Counted from the first letter of the stretch, positions 25,728 through 37,959 are shown. The stretch: DNA of 64,000 nucleotides from Mucor racemosus (GCA_027405735.1 JAPEHQ010000026.1:124001-188000); one strand, 5' to 3'. A program made the numbers and translations. Notes: generated by a model not told the origin, from the sequence alone.

Positions 25728-26640
25728 TAGTATCCTACGTTATCACCTTCTACAGTATCAATACACCTTACAATCTATTGACTACGACATGTATTGAAGT
25801 CCAAAGTCTTGATATCGGACATAAGAAACTCCTAGCGTACCAAATTTAATCCAGTAATTATTACCAAGGACGCTTGGACCTCAGTTATGACACCATATTA
25901 TTTCATTCCAGCGGTTAACCAATCAAGTAGCTATCAAATCAACATCCAAGCACATTTAGATTAGCATTGAAACAATACAACTCACAAGTTCTGCAAGGAC
26001 GGTTAAATTATGATTGATCCATTTCAATCCATAGTAGATTACTATCAAACAGATCTAATGGTTCAATAGTGCCTTAAATTACATCTCAGGATCTCAATGC
26101 CAAATCAATATTAAAGGCCATACTTTTATATTTAAATAAACGATACTGTATCTTGTTTTTATTATACAGTTGAAGAAATGACTCATTATTCATTCTCTTT
26201 TAATTGTATTCTTGTTTAAGTATTATTTATCAAACCTGAAAATATACGACAAGCTGATTATAATTGTTATATCAAAGATACTAATATGAAAATATTCTGC
26301 TAAAAGATACATTTTATTAATTCACTGGTGCTTCATATTTATATGTTTTCTAGATAATTATATGATTATTATTAATGCTATTAATGAATTGCCGGGTATT
26401 GAGGTACTTGATATGATTTGGGAACAAATCATATACAATGGAATTTGTGGAGTTGGGAATGTGTGATTGTATAATTTGGATAAGATGTAGAATTGCCTAT
26501 GTTTCATAGTTGCCAAGTGTTCCTGAGTGTTCCTGATATCCGCTGTTAGTGCTAGTGGTTATGTATGACATTTAGTATGAGTTACTAAATGTCATGTCAT
26601 GTTGAATTTCAATAATTGTTCCTGGATTTCTGCATCTGGG
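25728..26640 (-). repeat. Repeats B and C in reverse, inserted in an R1-family element
   Basis: 25,735-26,250 is repeat B (reverse of 53,580-54,086) and 26,262-26,640 is repeat C (reverse of 17,165-17,545). Left and right of this block, R1-family sequence stops near 25,490 and resumes near 26,695. A nested insertion is the simplest reading. The exact borders and any target duplication could not be fixed. Confidence 0.65.
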
Positions 26641-26694
26641 CAAACTTCTGATATATCAATAATTGTATTTCTATCACTTTTATTTTTACATTTT

Positions 26695-28100
26695 TTTAAT
26701 TTAGTAAGCAACGTCGCTATTTACTGCAGCATTAACAAGACAGAACCAGCTCTAAGCTACTCTGCATTTTTTGTTTTAGCAAAAAATATCGCTTTTTTGT
26801 CGAGATAATCAAAATAATAAAATACTAGTTTATATCACAGCTTAAAGACTACAGTAACGGGGTTCCAAAATTGATTTAATAAAAAAGATGATCAAAAATG
26901 ATTAAAAAAACAAAATCATTTAATAGTTTATGAACTGCAAAATAAGTAGACCTAGTGAATTAAATGGTTTTTGTACAGTTTCAAATTTTACATCCATCTA
27001 TATATAATTTGAAAAAAATGTTCACATAAAATTTTGCACAAAATGCAATTGAAATTTTGGAGGTTTTTTGAAGATAAACGTCACTTTTTATAAGCATACT
27101 TATAATATAATAAACTGAAATAATGTGCAAAAACATTATATATCGATCGAGCTATTGCAAAATTTTCTAGCTGCATTATTCGTAGAGAAAACAACATTTT
27201 TGTCCAAATTTTTTTCTGTTTCAGAATTTGGGATGAGGGTATACAAGGGAAAAATGAACGCCAGAAATGGAGGTACCTTTTTGTACACATTTTTGAGGAT
27301 ATCTCCACGAAAAATCAATATTCTGAAAAACTCTAAATTGGGTCTGAGAGAGCTCAACGAGCTTGATGACATGAATGTAAAAAAAATGTTGCTCAATTTA
27401 ACGAATATTTTGAAACCTACTATAGAAATGCCAAAAAAAAAGAAAAAAAAAATAAAGGTGCTCAGATTTTTTTTATATTCCAATATGTTATAGAGCACTT
27501 TAAAACAAGTAAATTTTATTATTAAAAAGTGGTAGTATAGCTTAATGTTTTCTGGAGATATGAAGCCTCAAAGTTTTCAATCCATTAGCAGTAAAATACG
27601 CGTAAAATATCTGAAACCTTAGCATTGAAAAATTAATACCAACTGAAAAAAGTAGGATATTTTTGGATACTTATTTTTGGATTAAAGCTGAACATCTCAG
27701 GTACATTGGCATATGATTTTTTCTTGGTGTTATTTAGTGAAAAAAAAAGTAGAGCAGAGATGAAAAGTGAGACCCAGTTTTCAAGGAAAAAGCAGTGAAT
27801 TTTACGTGTTTCGAGTCTTTCATGGGATATAAAATGAATCCAGGAGCAAATGGCGTAATACGACCAATTCAAATGTGTTCAATAATGTCCAAGGTATATC
27901 CTAAAAAATGTTTAGCATGAGGTTATTTGTAGAAAAGGTGGCACGCTCCGATTTTGAAGATTGAAATATATGAAATTGAATTTTTTAAAAATTCAAATTT
28001 TGTTCGAGCAGGTACCAACAGACAAATATCAACTTATGGAGTGTAAAATTTTCCAAGGATATCAAAACAAGTTAATAGAGTTCGTTAATTACAATGTTTT
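26695..28100 (+). repeat. R1, 3' part, long copy
   Basis: Matches 18,265-19,430 and 47,520-49,330. It extends further right than the 18 kb copy, through TAGCATGAGGTTATTTGTAG to AACAAGTTAATAGAGTTCGT, which recurs at 49,300. Moderately diverged. Confidence 0.7.
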
Positions 28101-28387
28101 CCTTTCATTTTTAGACTTTTTGAATTTGTTTTCGGACAAAAATATTTGGACTTAATATAGCAAAAGTTCTTTTGATAAACATCTATCCCAAAATGTTTTT
28201 GAATGTCTAACCGAACCTTGACAATCTTCAGCAGTAACAGTAGCGCATGCAGCAGCAATTCTGGGTGTAAGCTGATCTAGTAGTACAGTGTTCTCCTTCA
28301 CACTTTCAGTTATCCATTTTATTTTTATTTCATCAAATTATAATTTCAAATTATTGACCGACTTTTTTTTAAAAAGGTACAATGTAT

Positions 28388-29070
28388 TCGTCCAAGCTGT
28401 CCGTCCAAACTGTCCGTCTAAGCTGTCCGTCCAAACTGTCCGTCCAAACTGTCCGTCCAAACTGTCCGTCCAAACTGTCCGTCTAAGCTGTCCGTCCAAA
28501 CTGTCTGTCCAAACTGTCCGTCCAAACTGTCCGTCTAAGCTGTCCGTCCAAACTGTCCGTCCAAGCTGTCCGTCCAAACTGTCCGTCCAAACTGTCCGTC
28601 CAAACTGTCCGTCCAAACTGTCCGTCCAAACTGTCCGTCCAAACTGTCCGTCCAAACTGTCCGTCCAAACTGTCCGTCCAAACTGTCCGTCCAAACTGTC
28701 CGTCCAAACTGTCCGTCCAAACTGTCCGTCCAAACTGTCCGTCCAAACTGTCCGTCCAAACTGTCCGTCCAAACTGTCCATCCAAGCTGTCCGTCCAAAC
28801 TGTCCGTCCAAGCTGTCCGTCCAAGCTGTCTGTCCAGCCAAAATAAAAAAAAAAGGTACAATGTGTCCGTCCAAACTGTCTGTCCAAGCTGCCCGTCTAA
28901 GTTGTCCATCTTGCCAAAATAAAAAAAAGGTACAGTGTGTCCGTCCAAGCTGTCCGTCCAAGCTGTCCGTCCAAGCTGTCCGTCCAAACTGTCCGTCCAA
29001 ACTGTCCGTCCAAACTGTCCGTCCAGCCAAAATAAAAAAAAAGGGTATAATGTGTCCGTCCAGTCAAAAA
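28388..29070. repeat. 13-bp minisatellite (CTGTCCGTCCAAA) with higher-order linkers
   Basis: A main block of about 34 near-identical 13-bp units runs 28,391-28,836, with AAA/AAG and CCG/CTG variants. Two shorter blocks follow at about 28,867-28,910 and 28,941-29,024. The blocks are separated by a repeated linker, GCCAAAATAAAAAAAA followed by GGTACAATGTGTCC, whose pieces occur four times. A final A28-type run ends the array. Because 13 is not a multiple of 3 and the unit has no stop in any frame, long ORFs appear on both strands. These are artefacts encoding a 13-residue cycle (PSKLSVQTVRPNC). Confidence 0.95.
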
Positions 29071-30249
29071 AAAAAAAAAAAAAAAAAAAAATACTGTACA
29101 AATTCTATTATTTCTTTATTCAGCACCTGTAAGCACTTGGTGATAGAAATAGGTGAATTGTTTAAAACTCGATACTTTTATTCGAAAAAATGAACATAGT
29201 AATAAAAATGTGTGCAATGAAATTTTTTAATTGAAATTGAAATTGATTTTATCATATTATTGTTCGCATTTGCTTTGTATGAGTTTAGGAATAACTGCAA
29301 GTTTATATGCTAGTGCATTTTCTTCGTTATTATTTGAATCAACAAATGTAAAAGGCTCCAGATCTAAAGCCCTAATTATCTTCGCAAAATCATGCTGTCC
29401 GATTTAATTCTTAGAATAGTGAATTATTGTCAGGTTGATAAAATAAAAACAGTTGGGTGTAAAACTAAATATGTTGCGTACTTGCAATATAAAGTTTAAC
29501 TCTCAATAAAGTTCATTTTATACCAGAATAAAATATTTTAAAACTGATTTATGAGAACAGAATGGGAATTGAAATATCCACAGGAACTCTTTTCCAAAGG
29601 ATTCCACTCGACAACTAGAGCTTTTCAAAGGTTATTCTATATCAGAAACCACTCTTCACAACAACTGGTGTACATAATTTTTTTTGCATGCTTTAGTTTT
29701 GATTTGTATTGGCTTTGATACGAAATTTATCCTTTTCTTTTGTTGCAGAAAATATTAAGGGTACAATAATAACTTGTAAAAGATTGAATCAGTTCAGGAA
29801 CAACCGTCAAGAGAAAGCTTAATATTCTTAAAATTATAGCAGCATCCACATGCGGAGAGTTGGATGAGGTAAACGAACTCTTAACCACCTATTTCACGAT
29901 AGTCCGGCGGCATCAACAGAAGAAGTTCCGGGCCGGGTAATAAAACTTGAAGGCTGGAAGCTCTCGTACACATGAATGAGATGTTGGTGGTATAGTATAT
30001 TCTTTCTTTTTCCAAAACCATAGGTGAGTGATCCTAACAATTGGGGAGGCATGGATGTATAGAGAATAAATGGATGTACGGGTGTAATATAGCTACATGA
30101 TAGATGAATGGATATAAAATTCAGACTACAAATCACAGATGGAACAATTTTTTTCTATATAATCGATGGAGAGGGGAAGGATGATGGAATTTTTTGAACC
30201 GAAATAACTCACGATTTCTTCTTGGACAAATTCAATTTAGATATTTACA
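29071..30249. other. Intergenic, upstream of ribosomal protein eL34
   Basis: No second gene is seen. The last few hundred bases should contain the eL34 promoter. Near 29,880-29,930 the sequence becomes briefly GC-richer (CCGGCGGC, CCGGGCCGGG) without a recognised feature. Confidence 0.45.
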
Positions 30250-30703
30250 ATGGCTCAACGTCTCACCTACAGACGCCGCTGTTCTTACAACACCCGTTCT
30301 AACCGTGTCAGAGCTGTCAAGACTCCCGGTAAGAATTGAAAATTATATGCAAAATTTAAACATTTGGAAATATTGACATAATGTGTGTAGGTGGAAAGCT
30401 CGTCGTCCAATACGAAAAGAAGCCTGTCAAGGCTCCCCGTTGTGGTGATTGTGGCGAAGCTCTCGCTGGTGTAAGTTTTGATATGCAACAAGTGTGGTAA
30501 ATTGAAGCAGTTTTATTAATAAGAATAAATAGGTCAAGGCTCTCCGTCCTCGTGAGTTTGCTACTGTCTCCAAGACCCAAAAGAACGTTAGCCGTGCTTA
30601 TGGTGGATCTCGTTGTGCTCACTGTGTCCGTAACCGTATTGTCCGTGCTTTCTTGATTGAGGAGCAAAAGATTGTCAAGAAGGTCCTCAAGGCCCAAAAA
30701 TAA
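30250..30703 (+). CDS. rpl34: 60S ribosomal protein eL34 (L34e)
   Basis: Three exons: 30,250-30,328, 30,391-30,470, 30,533-30,703; introns of 62 bp each; 109 residues, normal for the family. The protein starts [18 protein letters not shown] and has the zinc-ribbon pairs CGDCG and CAHC, the VKALRPREF segment and a Lys-rich end. It is a component of the large cytosolic ribosomal subunit. Codon use is markedly more C-rich at third positions than in neighbours, as expected for a highly expressed gene. It converges with the Esf1 gene; stops are about 135 bp apart. Confidence 0.97.
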
Positions 30704-30837
30704 ATCAATTAGCTGATTTATGGACATTTTCTTGTTTGGTATTTAAAATAAAAACATCAACATTTATTTGCAGCCAACTTTCATTATTGTTTTTAATTAT
30801 TATTTAATTATTTATTTATTTATAAGTCTATACATTT

Positions 30838-33084
30838 TTATTTCTTTTGACGTTTACCAGTGTTGGATTTATCTAAATTAGCTTTACGTTTCACAGAAGC
30901 AACCAAAGATTGAAGAGATGATTTGGGTGCTTTGTTATCGTCGGAAAATGACACTGATGCTTTTGATTTCTTTTCCTTTTTCCATTCATCATTTACAGTT
31001 TCTGTGGTTTGCTTCATCTTTGACTGTCTAGCATTCAACAATTTTTGCATACTCTTTGTCTTTTTGAATTGAGGATTAGTAGGATCAATAGCGAAATGAT
31101 GTGATTCTTGAACAGCAGAGAAACGAGGATCACTGACGTTGATTTCGAAATCATCTTGACCTAAATCAGCAGCATCCTTCTTGCTCTTCTTGCCCTTCTT
31201 CTTCTTTTCTAACTTCTCTCTCTTCAAAACTTCCTTCATGTTGAAGCCTTCACTCTTGCCATCATCATCCATGAGTAATTCGAGTTCAGCTCTATCACGA
31301 GCCTTTTCCTCGCGTTCTTGCTTGGATGCTCTCTTCTTTTTGGCATTCTTTGATTCCTTCTTTTTAGCAACGAATCCTTCGTCGGCCATTTCTTCCATAG
31401 CTTCCTTGAAGAAAGGATCATTCTTTGTTTCGGTATCCATGTCAGCTAAACAAAACAAAAAAAAAAAACACAAGTTAGGTACAAAACAAGACATTCAACA
31501 TTCATGCGATATACTTACAATCTCCTTCTTCTTGTTCAGAATCCTCTTCCTTATGCTTGGCAGCCTTCTTGGCTTGTCTCTTTTCTTTCTGTTTACGCAT
31601 ATATGTTTCAATAGAAGTTTCTTCTTGAGGCTCATCTTCATTCTTTTTGCTGACAAGAGCACCAGCAGCTTCACTCAAACCAGGGGTAAATGTGATTTCC
31701 ATATCGCCATCATCTTCTTCATCTACTTTATCTTCATAGGCGGATTGCTTATTTTCACCACCTAATAATTTTCTATATTTTTCACGAAGAGCATCAACAT
31801 CTTCATCTTCATCTTCTTCTTCATCAGATGAAGCAAGATAGACATCGAAATCAAGATCTTTAATATCATCTTGAGTGAAATCTCTACGAGTTACTTGGAA
31901 ACGATCAACATCATCTTCGTCCCAGGTCAAACTCACTTTAGTACGTTGAAGAGCCTAATTATAAAAGTTAGACTAACATACTTTATACATCAAAAATAGA
32001 CACAACTTACATCAGTTTTGAATTTAGTAGGTTGATAACCTTCAGGGGCAAGAGTAGCAGTATCCTTGGGCTCATCATCAAATGTCATGTCTTTGGGTAT
32101 ATAACGTAAATCAAAAAAGTTTGCACTGCTTTCATACTCGGTATTATCACAAGTCTTGTAAATAACTTTAGCTGTTTGAGCATTATCACACTCAATAACA
32201 GCATAATAATACTTGAGTCTATCCAATTGATATTTACGCAATGCTTCTTGATCGAAATCTTGACCATCACCTTCTTCCAATTGATTTTTAATAATAGTTT
32301 CAGCAGTAATTTCTTCATCTGAGTCATCTGAATCATCGTCGCTGGCATTCTTCTTTTTATTGCTCTTGAAAATTTCTTGAGGGGGACCTTCAGTTTCTTC
32401 CAATGCTAAACGTTCTTTACCAAATTCAGAAGGGTAGATGGAAACACTCTTTATAATACCGGTATCAGGTTTAAAACCACCCAATACTTTCAAAATATCA
32501 ACAGCCTTAATCTTGTCCCAATCCATATTGACTAAAGCCAAACGACTAGTTTCATCCCCTTCTTCAATATGTTTGATGCGGTCAATCTCATCAACTTCAC
32601 TTTCAGCATCGCTTTCAGCATCGCTATCATCTGAAGAATCTTCATCAGAAGATGAAATTTCACCACGACCACGCATAGGATCATAGCCAACCTTTCCTCC
32701 AGCTTCTTCTTCTTCATCGCTTGACTCATTCTCTGAGACTTCATCAGCCAAATTATCGGGATCTTCAGCAAGTTCTTTTTCTAATTGTTCCAAACTTTTA
32801 TCTTCTTCATCATCATCATCGGAATCTTCCAATTGATAAAAACGTTCCAATTCTTTTTTGGCATTTCCTTGTTGTAAGCGACGACCATACTTGTCAACTC
32901 GAGGAGCATCACTGAAATCCTTAGAATCCATCATTCCAGCAAAACGTTTATCAATAGTGACCTTCATGTCCTTCTTCTTGGGTCTCAAGAAACGAGGATC
33001 ATTATGAACGCTAGAGAAACGAGGATCATTTGTAACAGGTGTTTTTGGTTCTCTGTTCTTATTGTTGAACTTTTTAGGTGCCAT
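30838..33084 (-). CDS. esf1: Pre-rRNA processing protein Esf1
   Basis: Exons on the minus strand: 33,084-32,011, 31,954-31,519, 31,445-30,838; 705 residues. The N-terminus has paired DPRFSSV / DPRFLRP motifs and KRFAGMM, typical of Esf1. The middle has long acidic runs and an RRM-like core (LALVNMDWDKIKAVDILKVL to KYYYAVIECDNAQTAKVIY). The C-terminus has the NUC153 signature DPRFSAV followed by ATDPTNPQF-like HHFAIDPTNPQFKKTKSM, with a coiled, Lys-rich part. Esf1 acts in the nucleolus in early 18S rRNA maturation. The gene is head-to-head with the ERH gene; the starts are about 470 bp apart, so they may share a promoter. Confidence 0.93.
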
Positions 33085-33557
33085 TGTATTTGTGCCGTTG
33101 ATAAAAGCAATGTCAAATTTGAATTTTTTTTTTCTTTCGAAAAGCTTTGAAGCAAATGATATACGGTCACTGTCAAGCCACTAGTTGATAGAGTTGAGGA
33201 AATTGGCATGAATTGGAATCAAATGATACAATATCTATGAAGTTTATATGCAATTCGATTTCGATTTAGTCATGCTATTATTGAATCATTTGATTTGACA
33301 TTGCAGTTGACACATGTAGGAATAAAAGCCGAAATGCCATGTTGATTTGATCCACATGAATTGCATGGTACATTTCCTTGAAACTCAGTGCTTTTTCTGG
33401 TTGCAATGGTGATTTGAACACGACGGTCACTGTGGTGGTGCAGGTTCCTTTTCGAAGTACACCATTTCAGCATTCTAAACAATTCTTTTTTTTTTTTTTT
33501 TTTTTTATCAATATACAATCATAAAACTATGGTATAAAATTCAATGAATATTACGTG
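33085..33557. promoter_or_regulatory. Divergent promoter region between esf1 and the ERH gene
   Basis: No gene seen. The region contains a T/A homopolymer tract (33,487-33,506), a common nucleosome-depleting element in fungal bidirectional promoters. That function is inferred. Confidence 0.4.
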
Positions 33558-34285
33558 ATGGTCAATGTAGAGAACTAAATGTTGAATACTTTTTTTTAGG
33601 GTAATCATACTATTCTTTTATTACAAGCACATCCCGGACAAACGTAAGATTTTACAGAAATGTTACGATATCAAATTTAAATTTATACTAACAAAATATC
33701 AAATTTATAGTTCAAGAACTTATTTGTGAGTAGATGAAATGGCAGATTGTTTCAATTTAGGCATGATTTTAATTTTGATTTTAGCGATTTCCCATCAGAA
33801 AGCGAAGCCATGGACCGTAAGTCAATAAAAATCTGATCATTTGGGTACACATGAAATTAGAATTTTAATGATGAAATTAGACATTGCTGGTTTATATGAA
33901 GTTCGTCTTGCTAAAGAAAACCCCAATGCAGGACAGGTTCAATACAGGTAAATTACATTAAAATTGAATTTGACAGAAATAAAACTAAATCCAAACCAGA
34001 GCTGAAGATCTCTTTAGATTCATTGACACATATAAAGAATTTGTAGCACTTGTTTATGATTCAAAGGCTTATGTAAGTTATATTTAATATATGTATATAA
34101 TATATATATTTAAATTTAATTAACATTTCATACAACAATATTAGACATATCAACCACGCGATAAAGATTGGATCAAAGATCGCCTGATTGCTCATTTTAG
34201 TGGTCAGCAAACAGAACAACCACCACCAGTAAATCAAGCACCAAAATATAATTCAAATCATAATCAACGCCGTAGACGCCATTGA
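33558..34285 (+). CDS. erh1: Enhancer of rudimentary homologue (ERH)
   Basis: Exons: 33,600-33,643, 33,711-33,725 (15 bp), 33,785-33,816 (32 bp), 33,881-33,947, 34,000-34,072, 34,145-34,285. A proposed first exon is the bare ATG at 33,558-33,560 followed by a 39 bp intron. The spliced product is about 124 residues: HTILLLQAHPG, SRTYFDFPSESEAMDHIAGLYE, DLFRFIDTYKEFVALVYDS, TYQPRDKDWIKDRL, then a basic tail. These match the ERH fold segments (HTILL, RTY-D-ES, IDDL--L-CLVY, YQPYNKDWIK). ERH is a small homodimeric nuclear protein linked to mRNA metabolism. In fission yeast Erh1 works with the YTH protein Mmi1 in meiotic mRNA elimination. The start is the weakest point, because the donor GTCAAT is atypical. 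Confidence 0.85.
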
Positions 34286-34649
34286 AAAAAAAAAAAAAAA
34301 GGATATTTTATGTATAAAAACTAATAAAAATAAACATTTAACCATGTACTTGTATTTACACAAACTGTTAATTCAAACGCGCGTGCACGAGTTCAATTAA
34401 AGCATTATTTACAAGTATATTACATTGTACATGTACAGGACATCTCAGCAACCAGTCCCAGTAGAGCAAGAGCGAGCTCCACAAATTTTTATGAAATTCG
34501 TTATATACCACCTTTTCTGAATTTTTTCCCCTTTTTTTTATTATTCTTTTCATTTTTTTAATTTTCAAATATAAAAATATACCAAGTAAAGTATATCTAG
34601 ATATTTTAAATTGTTGTGTTTTCCTAATATTTTGATTCGTAATTTAGGA
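34286..34649. other. Intergenic, 3' end of ERH gene and 5' region of the Rrm4-like gene
   Basis: No gene seen. AATAAA-like sequence (AATAAAAATAAACA) about 40 bp after the ERH stop is a plausible polyadenylation signal. A TTTAG just before the ATG at 34,650 may be the acceptor of a 5' leader intron. Confidence 0.4.
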
Positions 34650-37464
34650 ATGGCTGTCTACACACCTGTTATTAGATTACCACCGAAACGCAAACCCAGC
34701 CTAAGTCGTAACCATGGCAACAGTATTAGCAGTGCTAGCAACAGTGGCCATGGCAGTCCTAATGAATTATTGCTTGATCCCACCGATTGCCTTGTATCTG
34801 ATACATTATATCTTAGTAAACTACCTAATAATATAAGAGAAAGTGATTTTCGTACATTGCTACAACATTGCATGCCTACCGAGTAAGTTGGTTTTTTATT
34901 AATTTATTATATAAACTCCTCTCCTTCCAATAATAATTATTGTATTTTATTAAGAATATTTATTGATCGAGAAAAAGACAATGGACAATTACGATTTAGT
35001 CAAGCTAAATATGGTATATTGAATTCAATAATTTATATCTGATTTTAAGTCTAATTTTTTTTTTTTTAAAAAAAAAAAAAGCTGATAGAGCATATTCTCT
35101 CTACAATGGATTTACATTTACAAATAACGAAAAATTAGAATTGCAAATGTATCAAGATAAAAGATTAGATCCCGAGGCAAAAGCCGCATTGTTGGAAATT
35201 AATGGTTTGCCCGAGCATTTCGATGACAACAAACTATATGATGTATTTCGTCCTTATGGGCCATTGAATCTATGTAAATGTGTCCTGAAAGATGGCGCTT
35301 TTAGAGGAACTGCTTTCATACAATTTTTCAATTCTTATAGTTCTAATGAAGCAGTAGCCCAATTGGTATGTATGTGTTGGTTTTTTATTGTCATTTAACC
35401 TAACATTTTTTTCATAATAAGGATGATCACTCATTGGATGGGTACAAACTGTAAGTGTGTTTATAATTTAGGGGATGTACACAAAAAAAAAAGGGTTCAA
35501 ATTATATACTCTATGCTACTGTTTTCAGTAGTGTTTTAAAGGCCTTATTTAAGGAGAATCTATATTAACTCGCTCTCTTTCTTCTTTCTCTCTTTCTTTT
35601 TTTGTTTGTTTTTCCTTTAGATCTGTTGTTACTTTTATGCCCTCGAAAACGCATGCATCACAGCAACAACAGCAGCAGCAACAACAACAAGAAAATCATC
35701 ATCAAGAGGAGGTAAATGTGAATAATATCAATGCTTTATTATTCAAAGTTTTTAACACGTCATTTTTTTTGTCAAAGTCTTTAAATAATAATACAAGCAA
35801 TAATAATTCAAATTTAGAAGATCCTAATTCAGTAGACATCATGAATTTATACATAAAAAACCTTGAACCTCATGTTACAAATCATGATTTGAATCAAACT
35901 TTCCGAAAATTCGGCCGAATTATCTCGGCTAGAGTCATGACAAACCCAGCTACTGGACAGTCAAAAGGTTATGGATTTGTTAGCTTTGGTAAATCCGAAG
36001 AAGCTGCAGCAGCATTAAAAGAAATGAATGGTGTAATGCTTGGTAATAGACCGCTTACAGTTGCTTACCATGAGCCTAGAAAGGGCAGATCAAATACAAT
36101 GAATTATAACAATAATAATAGCAATGGCAATCATTATCAACAACAACAGCATGAATATCAACAACATCATTCTTATTACAATAACAACAATAACAGTAGT
36201 AATAATGCCATGGAAAGATCTAATAACTGTAAGCAACCCCTTAAATCAAATAATATATTATTTATTAAACTTTCTTTTTTAGTATCGTCTTCTACGCCCA
36301 TTAATGGTCTTGGTATCGATAACGTGGATGAATTAGGAATGAACATGAATTTAAAAGACCTTTCTATTGGTCAAAAACCTGCAACATTGCATGCTGCTAC
36401 AATTAATTTACCACCTTCAAGAAATCAACAACAACTTCACCACCATCACCAGCCTTCTAAATTATCGCCTCAATTCTCTGCTTCGCCTATATCAGGTGCA
36501 AGTACTGGTAGATCATTAGCTTCCCTTGCATCTGGTCTTAGTATTCAACAACCGCCTCCAATGCAACAACAACAACAACAACATCCCGTTGTTAATATTG
36601 GTCATAATGGACGCCCAACATTACGCCGTCGTGGTTCATTAGAATCTGTCATGACAGAATCAAGCGCAAATCTTCAAAGAATTAAATTAGAAGATGCTGT
36701 TCGTCAATGTGGTGATTATGGAAAAGCAACAACAGATATTGTAGACATGCTGTTAACATTGAAAAGAAAAGAAAGATCATTGTGTTTGTTTAATGCAGAC
36801 TTTTTATATGAAAAAGTTCAATTGGCATTAGAAGCATTAGCTACATGTAACGAAACAGATAGTGACGAAGACGATGACGAAGATGATGATGACGATGAAA
36901 ACGAACAAGATGTTGATGGTTTAGAAATGGAATATGCTTTAAGAAATAATGAAAAACCTATTATAGCACCTACATCTCCTCCTCATTCATCAACACAATC
37001 ACAACAGCAAACTTATTATACACCTATTCAACGTAATATTATACCATCTCCTACAACTACAAGAAGGGAATCTAAAGCTATTCCCATAGTTGCCCCAACT
37101 CCTAAACCAATTTCTGTAACAAACACAAGTAACTCAAGCGCTTCAACATCAACAGCAGTGAAAGAAGAAGTTGAATCCATGTTGATTTCATTTGAAGGAA
37201 AGCCAATTCATGAAAAGAAGCAATTATTAGGTGATAAATTATTCCCCCTTGTCAAGGTAAATGAGTAGAAACCATATCCAAAAAAAAAAAAAAGATATAT
37301 ACAAACTAACATTTCTATAGTCTACTGGCACGAAACAGGCACCAAAAGTAACCATTTATTTATTGGATACAGTGGACTTACATGAATTAGCAAATATCAT
37401 GTTTAATACCCCATTATTAAAAACTCGTGTTGAAGAAGCCTTCAATTCTTTACAACAGCATTAA
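34650..37464 (+). CDS. Three-RRM, MLLE-containing RNA-binding protein, Rrm4-like
   Basis: Eight exons: 34,650-34,882, 34,955-35,013, 35,082-35,365, 35,422-35,450, 35,621-35,711, 35,778-36,228, 36,283-37,256, 37,321-37,464; 754 residues. RRM1 is about 50-115 (LYLSKLP). RRM2 is about 132-205 (LLEINGLPEHF, GTAFIQF). After a Gln-rich linker, RRM3 is about 253-330 (LYIKNLEP, SKGYGFVSF). Near 510-570 an MLLE-like block ends in LFNADFLYEKVQLALEAL. An acidic run follows (about 575-590), and a C-terminal MLLE lies at about 680-754 (EKKQLLGDKLFPLV, LLKTRVEEAFNSL). Two RRMs, a spacer, a third RRM and several C-terminal MLLEs is the layout of Ustilago Rrm4, which carries mRNAs on endosomes through Upa1 PAM2 motifs. 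A PABP paralogue is the alternative. Introns 35,712-35,777 and 36,229-36,282 are stop-free multiples of three. Confidence 0.82.
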
Positions 37465-37959
37465 ACTTTTAATGAATCTGTTATAATTTGGTTTTGTCGA
37501 CTATTCAATTCAGATTCTTCATTTTCATAATAAATCCTTGCACGTTGCAAACCATTAAAATATTGCGATGGGATATGATCCATTAAAAAGAATGGATATA
37601 ATTTCTCGATAAAGTAAATTGGGTTGCCATTTGGGAGATATTTCTGTATCCAAGGTTTGTAAATGAAAAATTTAGCCCAATTTGGTAACATGGCTTGCTG
37701 TTCATTGACAAGTTGCTCTTGTTGCTGTTGTTTTAATAATTTCTTATGAATTACTATTTGATGCTGATTGTTGTTGTTGTTGTTGTTACCATTGGTGTTA
37801 GTAATAATATTCAGTTGCATAGGTGGTTGATAATTTGAGGGAAATGATTTCAATGGTTTGGAATGCCATTTACGAGTAATTTGTATAGCATGTCCTACAT
37901 GAGAATAATTGAAAAAGTCTGATTCCGACATGAAATGACCTTAAATAAGGAGAGGAGAG

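Noticed and set aside
25728..26250. Repeat B as a complete solo LTR
   Set aside because: No TG...CA borders with a matching 5-bp duplication could be fixed on both sides; kept as an unclassified repeat.
28388..29070. Possible CRISPR-like array
   Set aside because: Repeats are tandem with no unique spacers, and the genome is eukaryotic.
28288..29193. 301-codon ORF and several overlapping minus-strand ORFs
   Set aside because: They are read-through of the 13-bp minisatellite; the peptide is a 13-residue cycle with no natural start or end.
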